From Yamagishiella unicocca (Eukaryota > Chlorophyta > Chlorophyceae > Chlamydomonadales > Volvocaceae), in the NCBI GenBank assembly GCA_003116995.1, contig BDSL01000072.1, positions 434,001 to 498,000 on the forward strand: a DNA stretch of 64,000 nt. Reading direction: 5' to 3'. The notes beneath the pieces are model-generated. The model saw only the letters and a program-made list of their open reading frames with translations. It did no database searches and was not told the DNA's origin. Of the stretch, positions 22,501 to 39,100 are shown piece by piece (the first letter of the stretch is position 1; every line of letters begins with the position of its first letter). Both the position numbers and the translations under genes were made by a program.

Positions 22501-24268
22501 AGACGGCTCAACAACAACAACACGCAATAACGCGCCCCGTGAACATGCACGTGTAGAAACATGCGCGCGGGCGCGTGGATTGCGGTTACACGTCCCTTTT
22601 CCAGGGGACGCGCGCAAAGCCGAGGATACTGAGCGAAGAGCGGTCAGAAAGCCTTTGTCCTGCCGCGCCGCAAGCCCCTGTCCCCTCAGCCCCTGTCCCC
22701 TCAGCCCCTGTCCCCGCAGCCCCTGTCCCCTCAGCCCCTGTCCCCTCAGCCCCTGTCCCCGCAGCCCCTGTCCCCGCAGCCCCTGCCCCCTCAGCCCCTG
22801 TCCCCTCAGCCCCTGTCCCCCCCTCAGCCCCTGTCCCCTCAGCCTCTGTCCCCTCAGCCCCTGTCCCCGCAGCCCCTGTCCCCGCAGCCCCTGTCCCCTC
22901 AGCCCCTGTCCCCGCAGCCCCTGTCCCCTCAGCCCCTGTCCCCTCAGCCCCTGTCCCCGCAGCCCCTGTCCCCGCAGCCCCTGTCCCCGCAGCCCCTGTC
23001 CCCTCAGCCCCTGTCCCCTCAGCCCCTGTCCCCTCAGCCCCTGTCCCCGCAGCCCCTGTCCCCTCAGCCCCTGTCCCCTCAGCCCCTGTCCCCTCAGCCC
23101 CTGTCCCCTCAGCCCCTGTCCCCTCAGCCCCTGTTCCCGCAGCCCCTGTCCCCGCCGCCCCGGTCCCCGCAAGCCCCTGTTCCCGCGACGCGCGACACAC
23201 CTTCGTCAGTGCCGCCGCGTCCGGCATCTCGCGCTCGCTGAGCTCCTGCTTGAGGCTGTCCGGCTCCACGTCCTCCGCCTTGCAGAACTGCAGCATCACC
23301 TGGCAGGCCTTGCACGGGCGGCCCCGCACCGCGTACAGCTCGGTCACCTGGTCCAGCATGGCGGCCCGCGAGGCAGCCAGCGGATCAGCGACTGCGGCAG
23401 AGGCGGCGGGGAGGGGGCTGCTGGCCGCCCGCTGCTGCTCGCCCGGCTGCTGCCTCGAGTCCTCTCGGGAGCCGGCTTCCTGTGCTGCCGCCAGCACCAT
23501 GGGTGTAAAGTCCTCCTGTGCTGCCGCCAGCACAACGGGTGTAGCGTCCTCCTGTGCCGCCAGCACCACGGGCATACTCCCTTCTCGTGTGTCACTGACT
23601 TCTTGCGACGCCAGCACCAAGGGCACACTGTCTTCTTGCGACGCCAGCACCAAGGTCACGGTGGGCTCCTGCGCCACGAGCGCCAAGGGAACAGTGTCCT
23701 CCTGCGAGGCCACTGTCAGGGGCGCAGACGCGTCCGTCGCCGCGGCGGCTGCGGGCTCGGCCTGGTCGGACGAGACCGCCTCCTCCTCCTCCACCTCCTC
23801 CTCGGCCTCAGCCGGCGGCGCAGCATCCGCATCCGCGACCGAGTCTTGCTCCTTCAGGACAGGCAGGTGGTGGTTTTGATGGTGCGGGTGGGGGTGATGA
23901 TGCTGGTGCGGGTGGAGGTGATGGTTTTGGCCCTGTTCCTGGTGTTGCGCGGAGTGCAGACTGGCGTGCGCCGTCCCCGTCCCCGTCCCCGCGGGTGTTG
24001 TTGCTGCCGCCAACTGGGCCGCTGCGACTGGCTCCGAGGGCTTCGAGGAGGGTCCCACGGGGCCCTCGGGGCCGTCCACGTCCCCGCTGATGCCGACCAC
24101 CCCGCCGCTACCATCAGCAAGCTCCGAGGACGGGGACCGGCCCGCAGGCGAGCCGAGCGCCTCGGCGTCGTCGCCGAACTGCGACCAGCCGCCAGCGCTG
24201 TAGTAGACGCTGGATTCCCGAGAGGTAGTGGACACAGCCTCAGCTTCGTCCTCCTCCTCAGTCCTCAT
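19503..24268 (-). CDS. START-domain (StAR-related lipid-binding) protein with long disordered N-terminus
   Basis: Six predicted exons: 24268-23201, 21856-21701, 21423-21322, 20811-20686, 20267-20037 and 19679-19503. Every intron is phase 0, and the total is 1857 nt (618 residues). The first ~300 residues are low complexity: acidic blocks, a His-rich run and imperfect repeats of VVLA(A)QEDxxP type. A short ordered segment follows (RGRPCKACQVMLQFCKAED). The last ~260 residues form a START fold: DDGWQVVRNDELRLLYK, HAFRGICELDAP, REVDLCPTWNKYC, VYMSLWVPWPFNDVG, RTRATVQTYVDPGM and PPFIISFVLKVLSPFVYGA. Proteins of this class bind sterols or other lipids in a closed cavity, but the ligand here is unknown. 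The open frame continues past 24268 to about 24481 without an ATG, so an upstream exon may exist. Intron 1 carries a large minisatellite. Confidence 0.8.
19699..19770 (+). repeat. Dispersed intronic element D1, partial copy
   Basis: CCAGGAAAACCCGTGGACGG followed by an ACCGTTTGTGACATAACGTTTGAGATGG-like end. This resembles the proximal ~60 bp of the D1 copy at 15706. It lies in the last intron of the START gene (19680-20036). Confidence 0.45.
20427..20471. repeat. Duplicated palindrome-bearing 22-mer
   Basis: Two adjacent copies of CAACGCGTGAGGTAACCTCA. Each contains the palindromes ACGCGT and GAGGTAACCTC. They lie in the START gene intron between exons 4 and 5. Confidence 0.8.
22673..23160. 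repeat. 15-bp minisatellite in START gene intron 1, about 32 copies
   Basis: The unit is CCCCTGTCCCCTCAG or CCCCTGTCCCCGCAG on the plus strand. Exact 15-bp period keeps all frames open, which produces long spurious ORFs on both strands (Gly-Thr-rich on the minus strand, Pro/Ala-rich on the plus strand). The array ends about 40 bp inside intron 1 (23200-21857). On the plus strand every unit resembles a pyrimidine tract plus CAG acceptor. Confidence 0.93.
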
Positions 24269-25365
24269 CTCCTGATGTGGCGACAGGACTGGCGTGGGCG
24301 GTGGCGGGACGGCGGCCGCGGAGGGCGTGCTGGCGGACGTGTTGGTGCGTGGGTTGGTGGTGGTGGTGCCGTCGGCTGGTAGCGCAGGTACCGCGGCCGT
24401 TAGCAATGTGGGTGAGGAATCCGGGGGGCATGGGTCCACTGTCGTCGGAATTGGGGCTGTGGATGGAACGTTTGGCGCCACAGGTAGGGTGGGTGATGTG
24501 GGTCGCGCAGCGCCGTCGCGTGCGTCCTGTGGGGAGTGAACTACGGATGGCCCATTTCTGCTACCCTTGTCGTCGGTCTTCTGTCGGTGGAACCGAACAC
24601 GGAAAGGGGGGGAAGGGGATGTTCAGGACTGCAACGCGTCAAGGATTTACCAGCGCTGTCCGTGAGACCGTTTCGGGATGTGAGTATAGTACCTTGTTGT
24701 CCTTGCGCCAGAAGCAGAGACACCCGGCAGGCTGCTCCTCCGCCATTTGCGTGAACTGAATCACTGATGTCTAGCCAAGGCCCCAGCCATTGCCGTTTGA
24801 GGAGTCAGCAATGCAATGCCAAATCGTGGTAATTGGTCACACGAAGTCAGCGCAGGTTGCTGGATAGTATACCAGAGAACGGAAGTCAAGCCTAGCGAGG
24901 CTGCAGTTGCAACGAGTTTTCAGGGGAGTTACTAGGGCCCTAATTTTCGGTCTTCGTCGCCTATATTTTCTCCTCCCCCTATTCCTCAAACAAGCCAGAA
25001 TAAAAATGAATGAAATTTCTGATACCGGACGGTCCACTTGAAAGCTTGTCCCTTACTTTTGATCTAGGAAAGTGAATCATATTTACGGCGTAAGTGGCTG
25101 CTGAGGAGCAATGGACCGATCCGAAACCTGATACGGCAATTACTGCAAACACGTGCCCCTTCTCTCTCTCCTTGTTGCAACAGCATATTGTGTAGTTTGT
25201 CAGCGTGTCAGTGATCGCGAACATCTGGTCTGGAAGGACGGGCTTGCGTTCCATTCCGACACGCGACAGCCTGATCCTTCGCTCGCCCTACTCATCTCCT
25301 GAGTCCCGCTGCCGCTGCTGTATCGGGCGCATCCTTCGATACCCGCAGTCGATACTTGTGGCAAA
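24269..25365. promoter_or_regulatory. Divergent promoter region between START gene and NAGK
   Basis: The minus-strand START gene and plus-strand NAGK are transcribed away from each other, so about 0.9-1.1 kb must hold both promoters and 5' UTRs. No box was identified with confidence. GC drops clearly around 24.75-25.1 kb. A short upstream START exon may also lie here. Confidence 0.45.
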
Positions 25366-29377
<4,012 letters not shown>

Positions 29378-30110
29378 AGAGCTGATGAGGCTGCTTGTGC
29401 CTTCCTTTTGCGCCCTGCTGTGCTGGTTTGGTGCCGCGGAACTACGCGGGACTCGTTCCTTTGTTGGGCATCATAAGGGGCCGGGGGTGAGGGCGTGCGT
29501 CGTGCGGCGGCGGTCTATTAGCTGTGCATCGGCTTATTTGTTACACTAGGCCGGGGCTGCAGTACGAGTCCAGAACAGGGCCAGACAGATGACCAGCCTC
29601 GCCTGGGGCTGGTCGGGCGATCAGAGTGGTGTTTGGCGCCGTGAAGGTGGCCTAGTTTAGCAAGGGACCCGAAGATATAACAAAGGAGTGTGGATTTGCC
29701 CTGTCCTCTGTGCGGGATGAGAGCGAAGACCTGTATCACGCATCTCAGTTTGTCGTGGGAGGGGCCCAACAGTCGCCATGCTTCACGACGGCATCACGGG
29801 ACACCACATTGCGCGTCGTACAGTTTAGTACTGCTGTCCTGGGAGCTTCATGATGATTGTAACTTAATGTAATGTTACTTGGACTTTGTGTCATGCACCA
29901 ATAGTTAGTAGCGTAGGCTGGTCGCGGCGCCGACCCTAGATTCCGCCACACCGGTGCACGTCCACTGCAACCTACCAGAGTTTACCTCACTTGACGTTGT
30001 ATGTAAATTCCATGTTAAGGTTGTGTCCTGCAAGTGAATACGAGGCTAGTTGGGGAAGGCGCGCAGGAGTAGAGAGGGTGGCGACCGGTGGACGAAATGG
30101 CCTATGAGTG
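29378..30110. other. NAGK 3' UTR and short spacer to the HUA2-like gene
   Basis: Noncoding by this model. After the TGTAA pair only about 240 bp remain for the promoter and 5' UTR of the downstream plus-strand gene. Nothing else was recognised. Confidence 0.5.
29858..29872 (+). promoter_or_regulatory. Two TGTAA signals, NAGK 3' end
   Basis: TGTAA occurs at 29858-29862 and again at 29868-29872, about 480 bases after the NAGK stop and before the next gene start at 30111. The strand and spacing fit algal polyadenylation. Confidence 0.6.
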
Positions 30111-33100
30111 ATGGACGCTGCTGACCATTTCCGGGCCCAGGTCCAGCAAATCTTGGACCGACAATGCAAGGTGCGGTATTCGCGGCTGTGCTTATTCAAG
30201 CGTGCGATGTGCATGCGCGTTGCCGAGCGCCAATAACCTGTCCCTACATAACAGGAGCGACAATGCACCTAACCGATTCCAACATGCAATCCATGCGTGA
30301 TCTGATTGTTGTCAAGGCCTAAGCGCTGCACGTACTTCCCTTGGGGCTACGCTCCTTTTGCAGGTGGACTGGGGCAAGGACGGGAAGTTCTGGGGCATCG
30401 TCAGCAAGTATGATGCTACGCATCCCCAGGCCCCATGGACCATTTACTATCCAAAAGATGCCGACGAAGAGAATGGCATCCTCACGCCGGATTTCTCCGA
30501 GTGGCATGTTGAAGATGAGGACCACCCCAGAGATCCCTTCACTGTGCGGAAAATATTGGGGTGGCGGGACGGCAAGCCACCAGCGGCCATGCCCAAACCG
30601 CCTGAGGGGTTCAACGCGTCGACGTTCGAGCCCGTCCTGGGCCATAACCCTGATCTGCCCCACAACCAGTCGAGCAGCTCGGAGGATGGCGACGGCGATG
30701 GCGGAGGTCGGGGCCGCAGCTCAAGCGGCAGCAGCGACGGCGAGGAGGCCGATGGTGGCCACCAAGCACGCAGACCATCCTCTGGCGGTTCGATGAGCCG
30801 GCAGCCCAGCGGGAACGTCCGCCTGTCGCTGAAGCAGTCGGCCCGCCGCGTCTCTCCCGACTCCCAAACCAGGCTGCGTCGTGCCACCTCCGCAAGTGAG
30901 GCGCTGCCACTCGGCACAGCAGCCACCGCGACGCAGCAGCCAGACCAGCAGCGGCCCCTCAAACGGAAGCCGGGACGGCCCCCCAAGAACCAGCTACGGG
31001 ACGGAGAGCAGCGGCCCGCGAAGCGGCCCAAAGGCCGCCCGCGGAGGCTGAGTTCGGGCGCGGATGCTGGCGGCGGCGAGGGCGGCAGCGGCGGGGCCGG
31101 CGGGGGCGGCACGAACTCCGGCAAGGGCAAGGCCGTGCGGCCGCGCAAGCACAGCCCGTCTGTGGGTGCCGACGGCGACGGCAGAGCCAGGCCCGCGAGC
31201 CAGCCATCCGCTGGCGCGGCGGCGGAAGGCGGGAGCGGCGGCGGCGGTGGACGCAGCGGCAGCGCCGAGCAGGACGTGGCCATCAAGCGGCGAGGTGTAC
31301 GGCTCGACTCGGACGAGCTGGACGACAACCCCCCGCCGAGCCGCCAGGTGGCTGGCAAGGCCCCTGCTGCTGCCCCTGCCGCTGCCGTTGCTGCTCCTGC
31401 CCCTGCTGCTGCTGCTCCTGCCGCCACGAACGACTCTGCGCCGTCAGGATCGGCGGGGGCCGGGAGCGAGGCTCCGCCGAAGGACGAGGACTCCGCTGGG
31501 GATGCGCCCGCTCCTCGGCCCGCTGGTAAGGCCGGTAAGGCTAGCAGGCTGAGCCAGCCCGGCGATAGCAAGCAGCAGCAGCAGGGAGGAGGAGGAACAG
31601 GGCCCCAGCAGCAGCAGCAGCAAAAGGGACCGCCCGCTGCCACTGCCACTGCCACTGCCGGTGCCACTGCCGGTGCCGGTGCTACGGAGGCCAAGCCCGC
31701 GGCGGCAGGCAGCGGCCGGCCTAAGCCGCTGCTGAACGAGGAGCAGCTGGCGAAGCGGAAGATGTCCGTGGGCGCGCCGTCGGCGCCGCGGCCCTCGGGT
31801 CTCCTGGGTGCGGTGCCCACCGCCCGGGCGCAGCGGGAGTCGGGGCACGCGGGGACTGTCAAGCTGGAGGGGCCGGGCGGGGCGGGCAAGGCGTGGGCGG
31901 GGGATGCGTCCAAAGGTGCCAAGTCGATGAGGCCGTCGGGGGCCAGCCAGCCCTCGGGTGCTGCGGCGGCGGGCAGCGGCGCCGCGGCGCCGCCTTCCAG
32001 CCGGCTGCCGGGCGCCAAGGCGCAGGAGGATGGTCCCAAGGAGGATGGCGCTAAAGGGCAGGCTGGGCGTCTTAAGGTGCAGACCGATGGCGCCAAGGAG
32101 GATGGTCCCAAGGAGGATGGCCCTAAAGTGCAGGCTGGGCGTCTTAAGGTGCAGACCGATGGCGCCAAGGAGGATGGCCCCAAGGAGGATGGCGCTAAAG
32201 TGCAGGCTGGGCGTCTCAAGGTGCAGGCCGATGGCGCCAAGGGCCCGTCCGAGGGAGCCAAGATGCAGGCCGAGGCTGTCGCGCCTGCCGCGCAGCGTAC
32301 GCCGCCTGGCGAGTCCGCATCGCAGCAGCAGCAGCCGCAGGAGCAGGACGAGCGAGTGAAGGCGGAAGACGCCTCTGAGCAACAGCAGCAGCAACAGCAG
32401 CAGCCAAGCGGGTCTGCTGCTCTAGCGGGGGCTTCCACCCCCGTGACGGCGCTGCCGCAGCCGTCGCTCCCAGCCAGTCTGCTGGCTCTGGGCGCGCTGT
32501 CGGCCGGTAAGACGTCCCTGCCCAGGACCATCGCCACAGCCTCCCTGGCGCCAGCTGCTGCTGCTGCAGCCGCCGCTGCTGCCGCCCCGGCTACTGCCGC
32601 TGCTGCTACTGCAACGCCACAGTCGGCGCCGTACGGTCCGACACAGGGGCCCCAGGCAAGCCAGGGGTCGCAGCGGGAGGCGGCGATGACCGAGCCCAAC
32701 CAGGCGCCGGGCGCTGGAGCGACGGCGCCAGCCGGCGGGGGCGGGGCCGGGGAGTACGGCCAGGCGGCGGCGGCGCCGCCGGCACCTGCCGCCGCGGCCG
32801 CTTACTCCGCCCCGCCGCCAGCGACGGTCAGCCTCGCGCCGCGGCCCTCTCTGCCTCCAAGCGCAGCCCTGGCGGCGCTGCTGCCCGCGTTCATCGCCGC
32901 CAGTACGACAGTCCTGCCGCCCGCCCCCGCGCCCGCCGCCGCCACCTCCACTGCCCCCGCCGCGTCCATTACCTTCGTCGTCCCCGCCGCCGCCAGCTCC
33001 CTCTCCCTCGGTAGTTCCTTGAGCATGAGCATGGGCCCATCCGCGGTGGACACGCTATCAGCCGCCGCCAAGGCCGCCATCTCCTCCGGCTCCCCCGCCG

Positions 33101-36100
33101 AGAGCGCCAACCTGATGCAGCAGCTTCTGACCCGGGCTCTAGACGCCCTGACCAACAGCCAGAACGCCATCAAGTCCACCGCCAACTCCGCCATCCTCAT
33201 GGCCAAGGCCGTGGGCACGAACCGCGTGGCGCGGGGCTTCTTCGAGAAGCTGGGGCTCCTGGCGGAGGAGGTGGCGATGTTGGCGCCGGAGGGCTGCAGC
33301 GGGGACGCGAGCGGGTGCGACCAGGTGGCGGCGGTGCTGGCCAAGCGGCTCAACGTGCTGTACGTGATGGACAACATGCTGCACAGGTGGGGGGAGAAGA
33401 GATGATCCGCGAATCCACGACCGACAAACGCGCGCGCGCGAGAAAGAGGGGGGGGGGTTTGAGAGAGGGCGGGGGGGGGGCAGCTCGGGAATGGGGTGGC
33501 GCTTGGGGGGTTTGCGAGGAAAACCCGTGTACGAGGGGGGAGGGGTGCAGGGTGGGTTGCGGCTGGCTGTTGCGGCGCTGGGGGGGGGGGGTGAGGAAGA
33601 CCCGTGGATGCGAGAAAAGACCGTTTAGGACAGACTTGGGGGAAGGGGTGCGGGGTGGGGTGCCGCGAAAGAGGGCTTGCTCAGGCCTGAAATGTGAGCC
33701 GTAATCAGGGCGCGCGCTTGGTTTGCAGAAATGGGGGAGAACTGAGGGCGGCGAGCCACGGTGTGGTTGGGGTGTGGTGGTGGTGGTGCTGCTTGGCGAC
33801 GAAACAAAGCACCCTTTCTCTTTTCCTTTCTCCTTCTGATACGTTCCACCCTTTCCGATACGTGTCCAGCCCACAACCCAAGTTCTTCTGTATGCGCACC
33901 AAATGCCAACGCAAAGTAATCCGTTCGTTTTCCTCCAGCACGCAGCCGACAGGCCGCGTCCACAGGTTTCCCGATAGCCAACCCAAGTTCTCCGGCATGC
34001 ACGCTCAATCGCCAGCTAGTTAGTTACGTCGTCCGTCTCCTGTGTCGTGTAACCGGGCCTTCTCGCCCCCTCCCTCCCCCCATCCTCCCTCCCCCCAGGT
34101 CCAGCAAGGAGGAGGCCATCGCCTCGTGGCCCAAGATGGTGAACTCGGGGCTGCAGGCGTCGTTCCGCCTCAAGGTCTTCACGGAGCACCACCTGACGGC
34201 AGTGCGCAAGGTGAGGCGCACCTGCCTGCCCCCCGGCCCCCGCCCCCCGCTCTGTGTGTTTTCCTCGCCCCCCTGACCTATGTGTTTTCCTCGGCCCCCT
34301 GACCTATGTGTTTTCCTCGGCCCCCTGACCTATGTGTTTTCCTCGACCCCTTGACCTTTGTGTTTTCCTCGGGCCCCCCGACATATGTGTTTTTCTCACC
34401 CCCCCTCTCCATGTGTTTCCTCTCAACCCCACGTCGACCCACGGGTCTCCTCTCGTAACCCCCACTCACCCCATCACCCTCTCCCGACCCCCCCCCCGCG
34501 ACTCAGGTCACCGAGGTGTGGAAGAAGCGCAACTTGCTTGACGCTAGCGTTCTGGACATGGTGGACAAGATCGTGCGGGAGCAGGAGGGCATGCTCAAGT
34601 CGCGGGCAGCAGCAGCAACCGTGCTACGCAGGTGGGCGCGAACGTGCGACAGCTGCTTCGTCAGACCGTTCACTGACTGGAGGCGGTTGTTGTCGACGTC
34701 GTAACTAAGTCGTATTTGCTGCCCGATGGCGCACCTTGTACGATGTGCGGCCAAGGTTACGGTTGCGCGCGCACACGCTGGCAGCTTGCGACGTACGTAC
34801 GACGTACGGCACACGCTGCGCAGAGCTGAGTGGGCGTTCGGTGTCCGATGCCGTCGGTTATTTTTGCGAGCCGCGCGTTTCCTTTCAGCATGCGATCCTT
34901 ACAGCGCGCCCCTGTGCTGCCGCCTCTTTCACCCCCTCCTCTGCCACCCCACTCTGCCCCTTCCTCTGCCCCACTCTTACCCCTCCTCTGCCCCACTCTA
35001 CCCCAACCCTGCAGGCGCCGACCGCACTACGTCGTGCTGCCCGCGCTCGTCGCTATGGGGCGCTACCACTACCGCAACGGCGAGTTTGAGATGTACGCCA
35101 TCAACCGCTTCGGCCCGAAGACCAACCGCTGCATGCTGGACAACCAGTACGGCACACTGGGCGATGCGCGGGACGAGGCCACCGGGGAGCCTATTGCCAA
35201 GCTTGCAGAGGTGGACATGTCGGAGGACGAGAACGAGCCAGACTTCACGGGTGAGGGTTAGGAGGAGGGGTCGGGGTGGGGGACGACCGAGCGGTGACGG
35301 GGGTAGAAGCCTGCATTGACATTTTTTGCTGCTGCCCCTGATGACCGCCAGCAGTCTGTCCGTCTGGCAGCGATAAGGTTGGCGGCGTCCGCTGCCACCA
35401 GTCCTTGCGCCTGCCTCTACACCCCCACCCCCGCCCCTCCGTTTCTGCCCTCCCCTCTCCCATGTCGTGTACCCGGGTCTGCTCGCCACCCCCAGGGCTC
35501 TCCTCTCAGCCACCCCACCCCACCCCACCCCACCCCACGGTCTCGTTGCGTAAAACGGTTTTTATACACCCCACGCCCCGCGCCCCTCACCCTGGCCCCG
35601 CCCCCACAGGCACCGTCTCCTGGCAGGAGGTCATCGCCGTGCAGCTACCCCAGTTCAACCCCGACTCACCGCATCGCGGCGGTCCGCCCCCGACCAGCGT
35701 CACCCCCCCGCACCCCTCCCTGGAGGAGGAGCTGCGCCGGGAGGCGCTAGGGCTGTGCTCCACCCCCGCCCCCCGGGCCCCGAGTGCCGGGCTGGGCTCG
35801 TCCTTCTTAACGCCCATGCCCCCCGGCATGCGGGCGACCGCCGCCGCCGCGGCCGCCGCGGCCGCCGGCGGCGGCGGCGGCGGCCCGGCCTCAGCGCCTC
35901 CGGCCCTCCGGGCTGGCGGCGGCGGCGGCGGGCCGGCGATCGTTGGCTTGACGCCGCCGGCCACTGAGGTCGACGACCTGGACACGTGGGCGTACGGCGG
36001 CGAGCCGACAGGAGGAGTGGCGGTGGCCGCAGGAGCTGCGGGAGGCGGCGGCGGAGCCGCCGGCGTTGCGGCTCCGGGCCCTTCGCGCACGCCGGCAGCG

Positions 36101-39100
36101 GGCGCGGCGGCGGGAGCTGGCGGGGCTTCGGCTGGCGGCGGCGGTGGCGGCGGCGGTGGCCGCGAGGACGAGGCTCAGCCCAACATCTTTGACATGCCGG
36201 CTGCACCCCGGCACGAGGTCACGTCCACCAGCAGGAGGTGGGTGGTGGGTGGCAGATCTCCCAGTGTGGTGGGTGGCAGATCTCCCAGTGTGGTGGGTGG
36301 CAGATCTCCCAGTGCGGTGGGTGGCAGATCTCCCAGTGTGGTGGGTGGCAGATCTCTCAGTGTGGTGGGTGGCAGATCTCTCAGTGTGGTGGGTGGCAGA
36401 TCTCTCGGTGTGGTGGGTGGCAGATCTCCCAGTGTGGTGGGTGGCAGATCTCCCAGTGTGGTGGCTGGCAGGTCTCCCAGTGTGGCGGGTGGCAGATCTC
36501 CCAGTGTGGTGGGTGGCAGATCTCCCAGTGTGGTGGGTGGCATGGGTTTAAAAGAGCAGCAGGCGATGCAGCGGCGCTGCTTACAGGCACTGCGGCTTCG
36601 GCGGCGTGTTCCTGGGTAAGGTGGCTGCTGGGCGGCGGAGTGGTGGCCGAACCACCGCCTCCACCAGCAGTGGGCAGTTCCGTCAGGGCGTCTGTCTCTA
36701 GGCCACAAATGAACCCCCTCCATCAAAGCCTCCCGTGCTTTCGCCGTCGCCTCTAATCGCGAGCTCCCCATCCTAGGTCCCTGCCCCTGGCACTGACTTT
36801 CTGGCCCCCCTACCTCCCTCGTCCCCGTACCTCCCTCGTCCCCCTACCTCACCACCACCACCACCGCCGCCGCCACACCGCGTGTTTCGGAGCAGGACGG
36901 ACTGGGAGGTGGACGACGACAACGACATGGACATGTCGGAGGAGAACGGCGACGCCGACGACGACGGCGGCGAATGGCAACCTCCGCTGCCGTCCCAGCC
37001 GCCGCCGGGCACAGCAATGGCGTCGGCCTCCTTGCTGGTGTCGGCCGGGCGGGGGGGGCCTCCGGCATTGGGATTGGCCCCCCAGCAGCACCAACCGCCA
37101 CAGCAGCTGCCGCCCCCGCTGTCCCTCCTCCAGCCCCCGCACCCCGGCATGGCCTTCACCGACCCCATCATGGCCATGATAGGCAACACTCTGGGCTTCA
37201 TGCCGCAGCCGGCGTTCATGGTCGGGATGCCCCCCGGCTGGCCCGGACCACAACAGCCCCTGCACCAGCCGCTGCAGCACGCCATGCCGCCGCCGCCGCA
37301 CGGACCAATGCACGGCATGGCCCCGCCGCACGGGCCTCCGCCCCCGCACGGCCCGCCGCCGCCTCACGGGCCTCCGCCCCCACACGGCCCGCCGCCGCCT
37401 CACGGCCCGCCGCCGCCGCATGGCCCGCCGCCGCCGCATGGCCCGCCGCCCCCACACGGGCCCCCGCCGCCGCACGGCCCGCCGCCGCCGCATGGCCCGC
37501 CGCCCCCACACGGGCCCCCGCCGCCGCACGGCCCGCCGCCGCCGCATGGCCCGCCGCCACTGCCACCACCAGCCGCCTCCGCGCCAAGCCCGCCGGCCCC
37601 CAAGCGGCCCGGAGCGCCGCTCCCACCGCTCCCGCCGCTTCCGCCGCATTCCCCCCACCCGCCTTTACCCGGCGGCGGCTCTCCGCCGCCCATGCCTCCG
37701 CCGCCGCCCATGCCGCCCATGCCATCGGCGCCGCCGCTGCCCCCCATGCCTCCAATGCCGCCGCCGCCACACGGCCACTCGCCCCCTCACTCCCGAGACC
37801 GTCCGCCGCTGCCCGCCGATGCGCCACCACTACCGAAGCAGCCGGCTCCGGCCAGCCCTAAAGCTCGACCTCCCCAGCCGCAGCCTCCCCAGCCATCGGA
37901 TGCCGGCGGCGGCGGCGGGTCCGGCCTACAGTCGCCCGCGGCATCCGGTATCAGGACCCAGCTGCCCCCGCACCTGCAACCCACACGCCCCGGCTCCGCC
38001 GGCAAGGCGGCTCCCACCCCTGGAGCTCCTGCCTTGGCCACCTCACCCACCGGCCGTGCTACTGCCGACAAGCTGCCAGGCGGCGCTACAGCCGCTCCCG
38101 GCGTGGCGGCCGTAGCAGCCTCCGCCCCTGCGGGGCGGACCGTCCTGGAGGCAGCGGCGGGCCGGAGGCCTGTGGCGGAGACGCCTGGGCTGGCAGGGGA
38201 GCGGGCGGCGGCGGCGACGGCGGCGGCGGCGGCTTCGGAGCAGACGCCGCCGCCATCGCATTCGGAGGCCGGCGGTGGCGCCTTGGCCGCCAGCCGAGGA
38301 GCGGGCGCGGAGGAGCGGGCGCGCGAGCGCGAGCAGGGAGGCCGCTCGGGCGCTCGCGGAGAGCTGGGGGGCCGGGACCGTGACAAGGCGGAGGACAGGG
38401 CCAGGGAGGATAAGGCCCGCGAGGACCCCCCGCGCAAGCGGGAGCGGTCGGCGCGGGCCGCCTCCGCGGAGCGGGTGGGCGAGGAGGCGCCTCTGGCTGC
38501 TGCATCGGCCAGGGAGCGGCCACTGCCGCCGCAGCCGCAACCGCAGCCGCAGCAACAAAGGGATCGGGACAGGGATTGGGACAGGGACAGAGAGCCGGAG
38601 TCGGACCGGCTGGACCGGGAGCGAGGGCGGGACTGGGGCCGGGAGCGGGAGGCGCTGTCCCAGAGGGAGACGCCCTCTCAAAAAGAGCGCGAGCCGCTCG
38701 CCCAGCGGGAGCGGGAGAGGGAGCCGATCTCGCACCGAGAGCGGGACCGATCGCGTGACCAACGTGGCGGCGTGCAGCGGGAGCCTCAGCGGGAGGGCGA
38801 CAGGGACCGGGACCGCGAGTATCTGCGGGAGCGGGAGCGGGACCGGGACCGGCCGGTGCCGCCGCCGCCGCTGCCGCAGCAGCAGCAGCAGCAGCACCCG
38901 CTGCAGCCGCCTCCCGGCACCGGCCCCCGGGACGTGCGGCGCCGATACGACGACCGCGACGGCCGCGACTGGCCGCAGCCGCCGCCGGTGGGGCCCCAGC
39001 CGTTCGGCAGCTACGGCGACCGCGACCGGGACTGGGAGCGGGACCGGGAGCGAGACCGCGACCGAGAGCGACCTCTTGATCGGGACCGAGACCGAGACCG

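Noticed and set aside
22674..23200. Array of GGGGACAGGGGCTGA-like repeats considered as a CRISPR array
   Set aside because: Units are contiguous with no spacers, and the context is a eukaryotic intron.
22580..24382. 600-codon plus-strand ORF with PCPLS repeats
   Set aside because: It is antisense to START gene exon 1 and passes through the 15-bp array. Open frame is explained by repeat composition.
30447..32699. 750-codon minus-strand ORF
   Set aside because: Mirror of HUA2-like exon 2, whose GC-rich low-complexity sequence leaves few stops on the other strand. The plus frame has the Tudor-like and CID domains.
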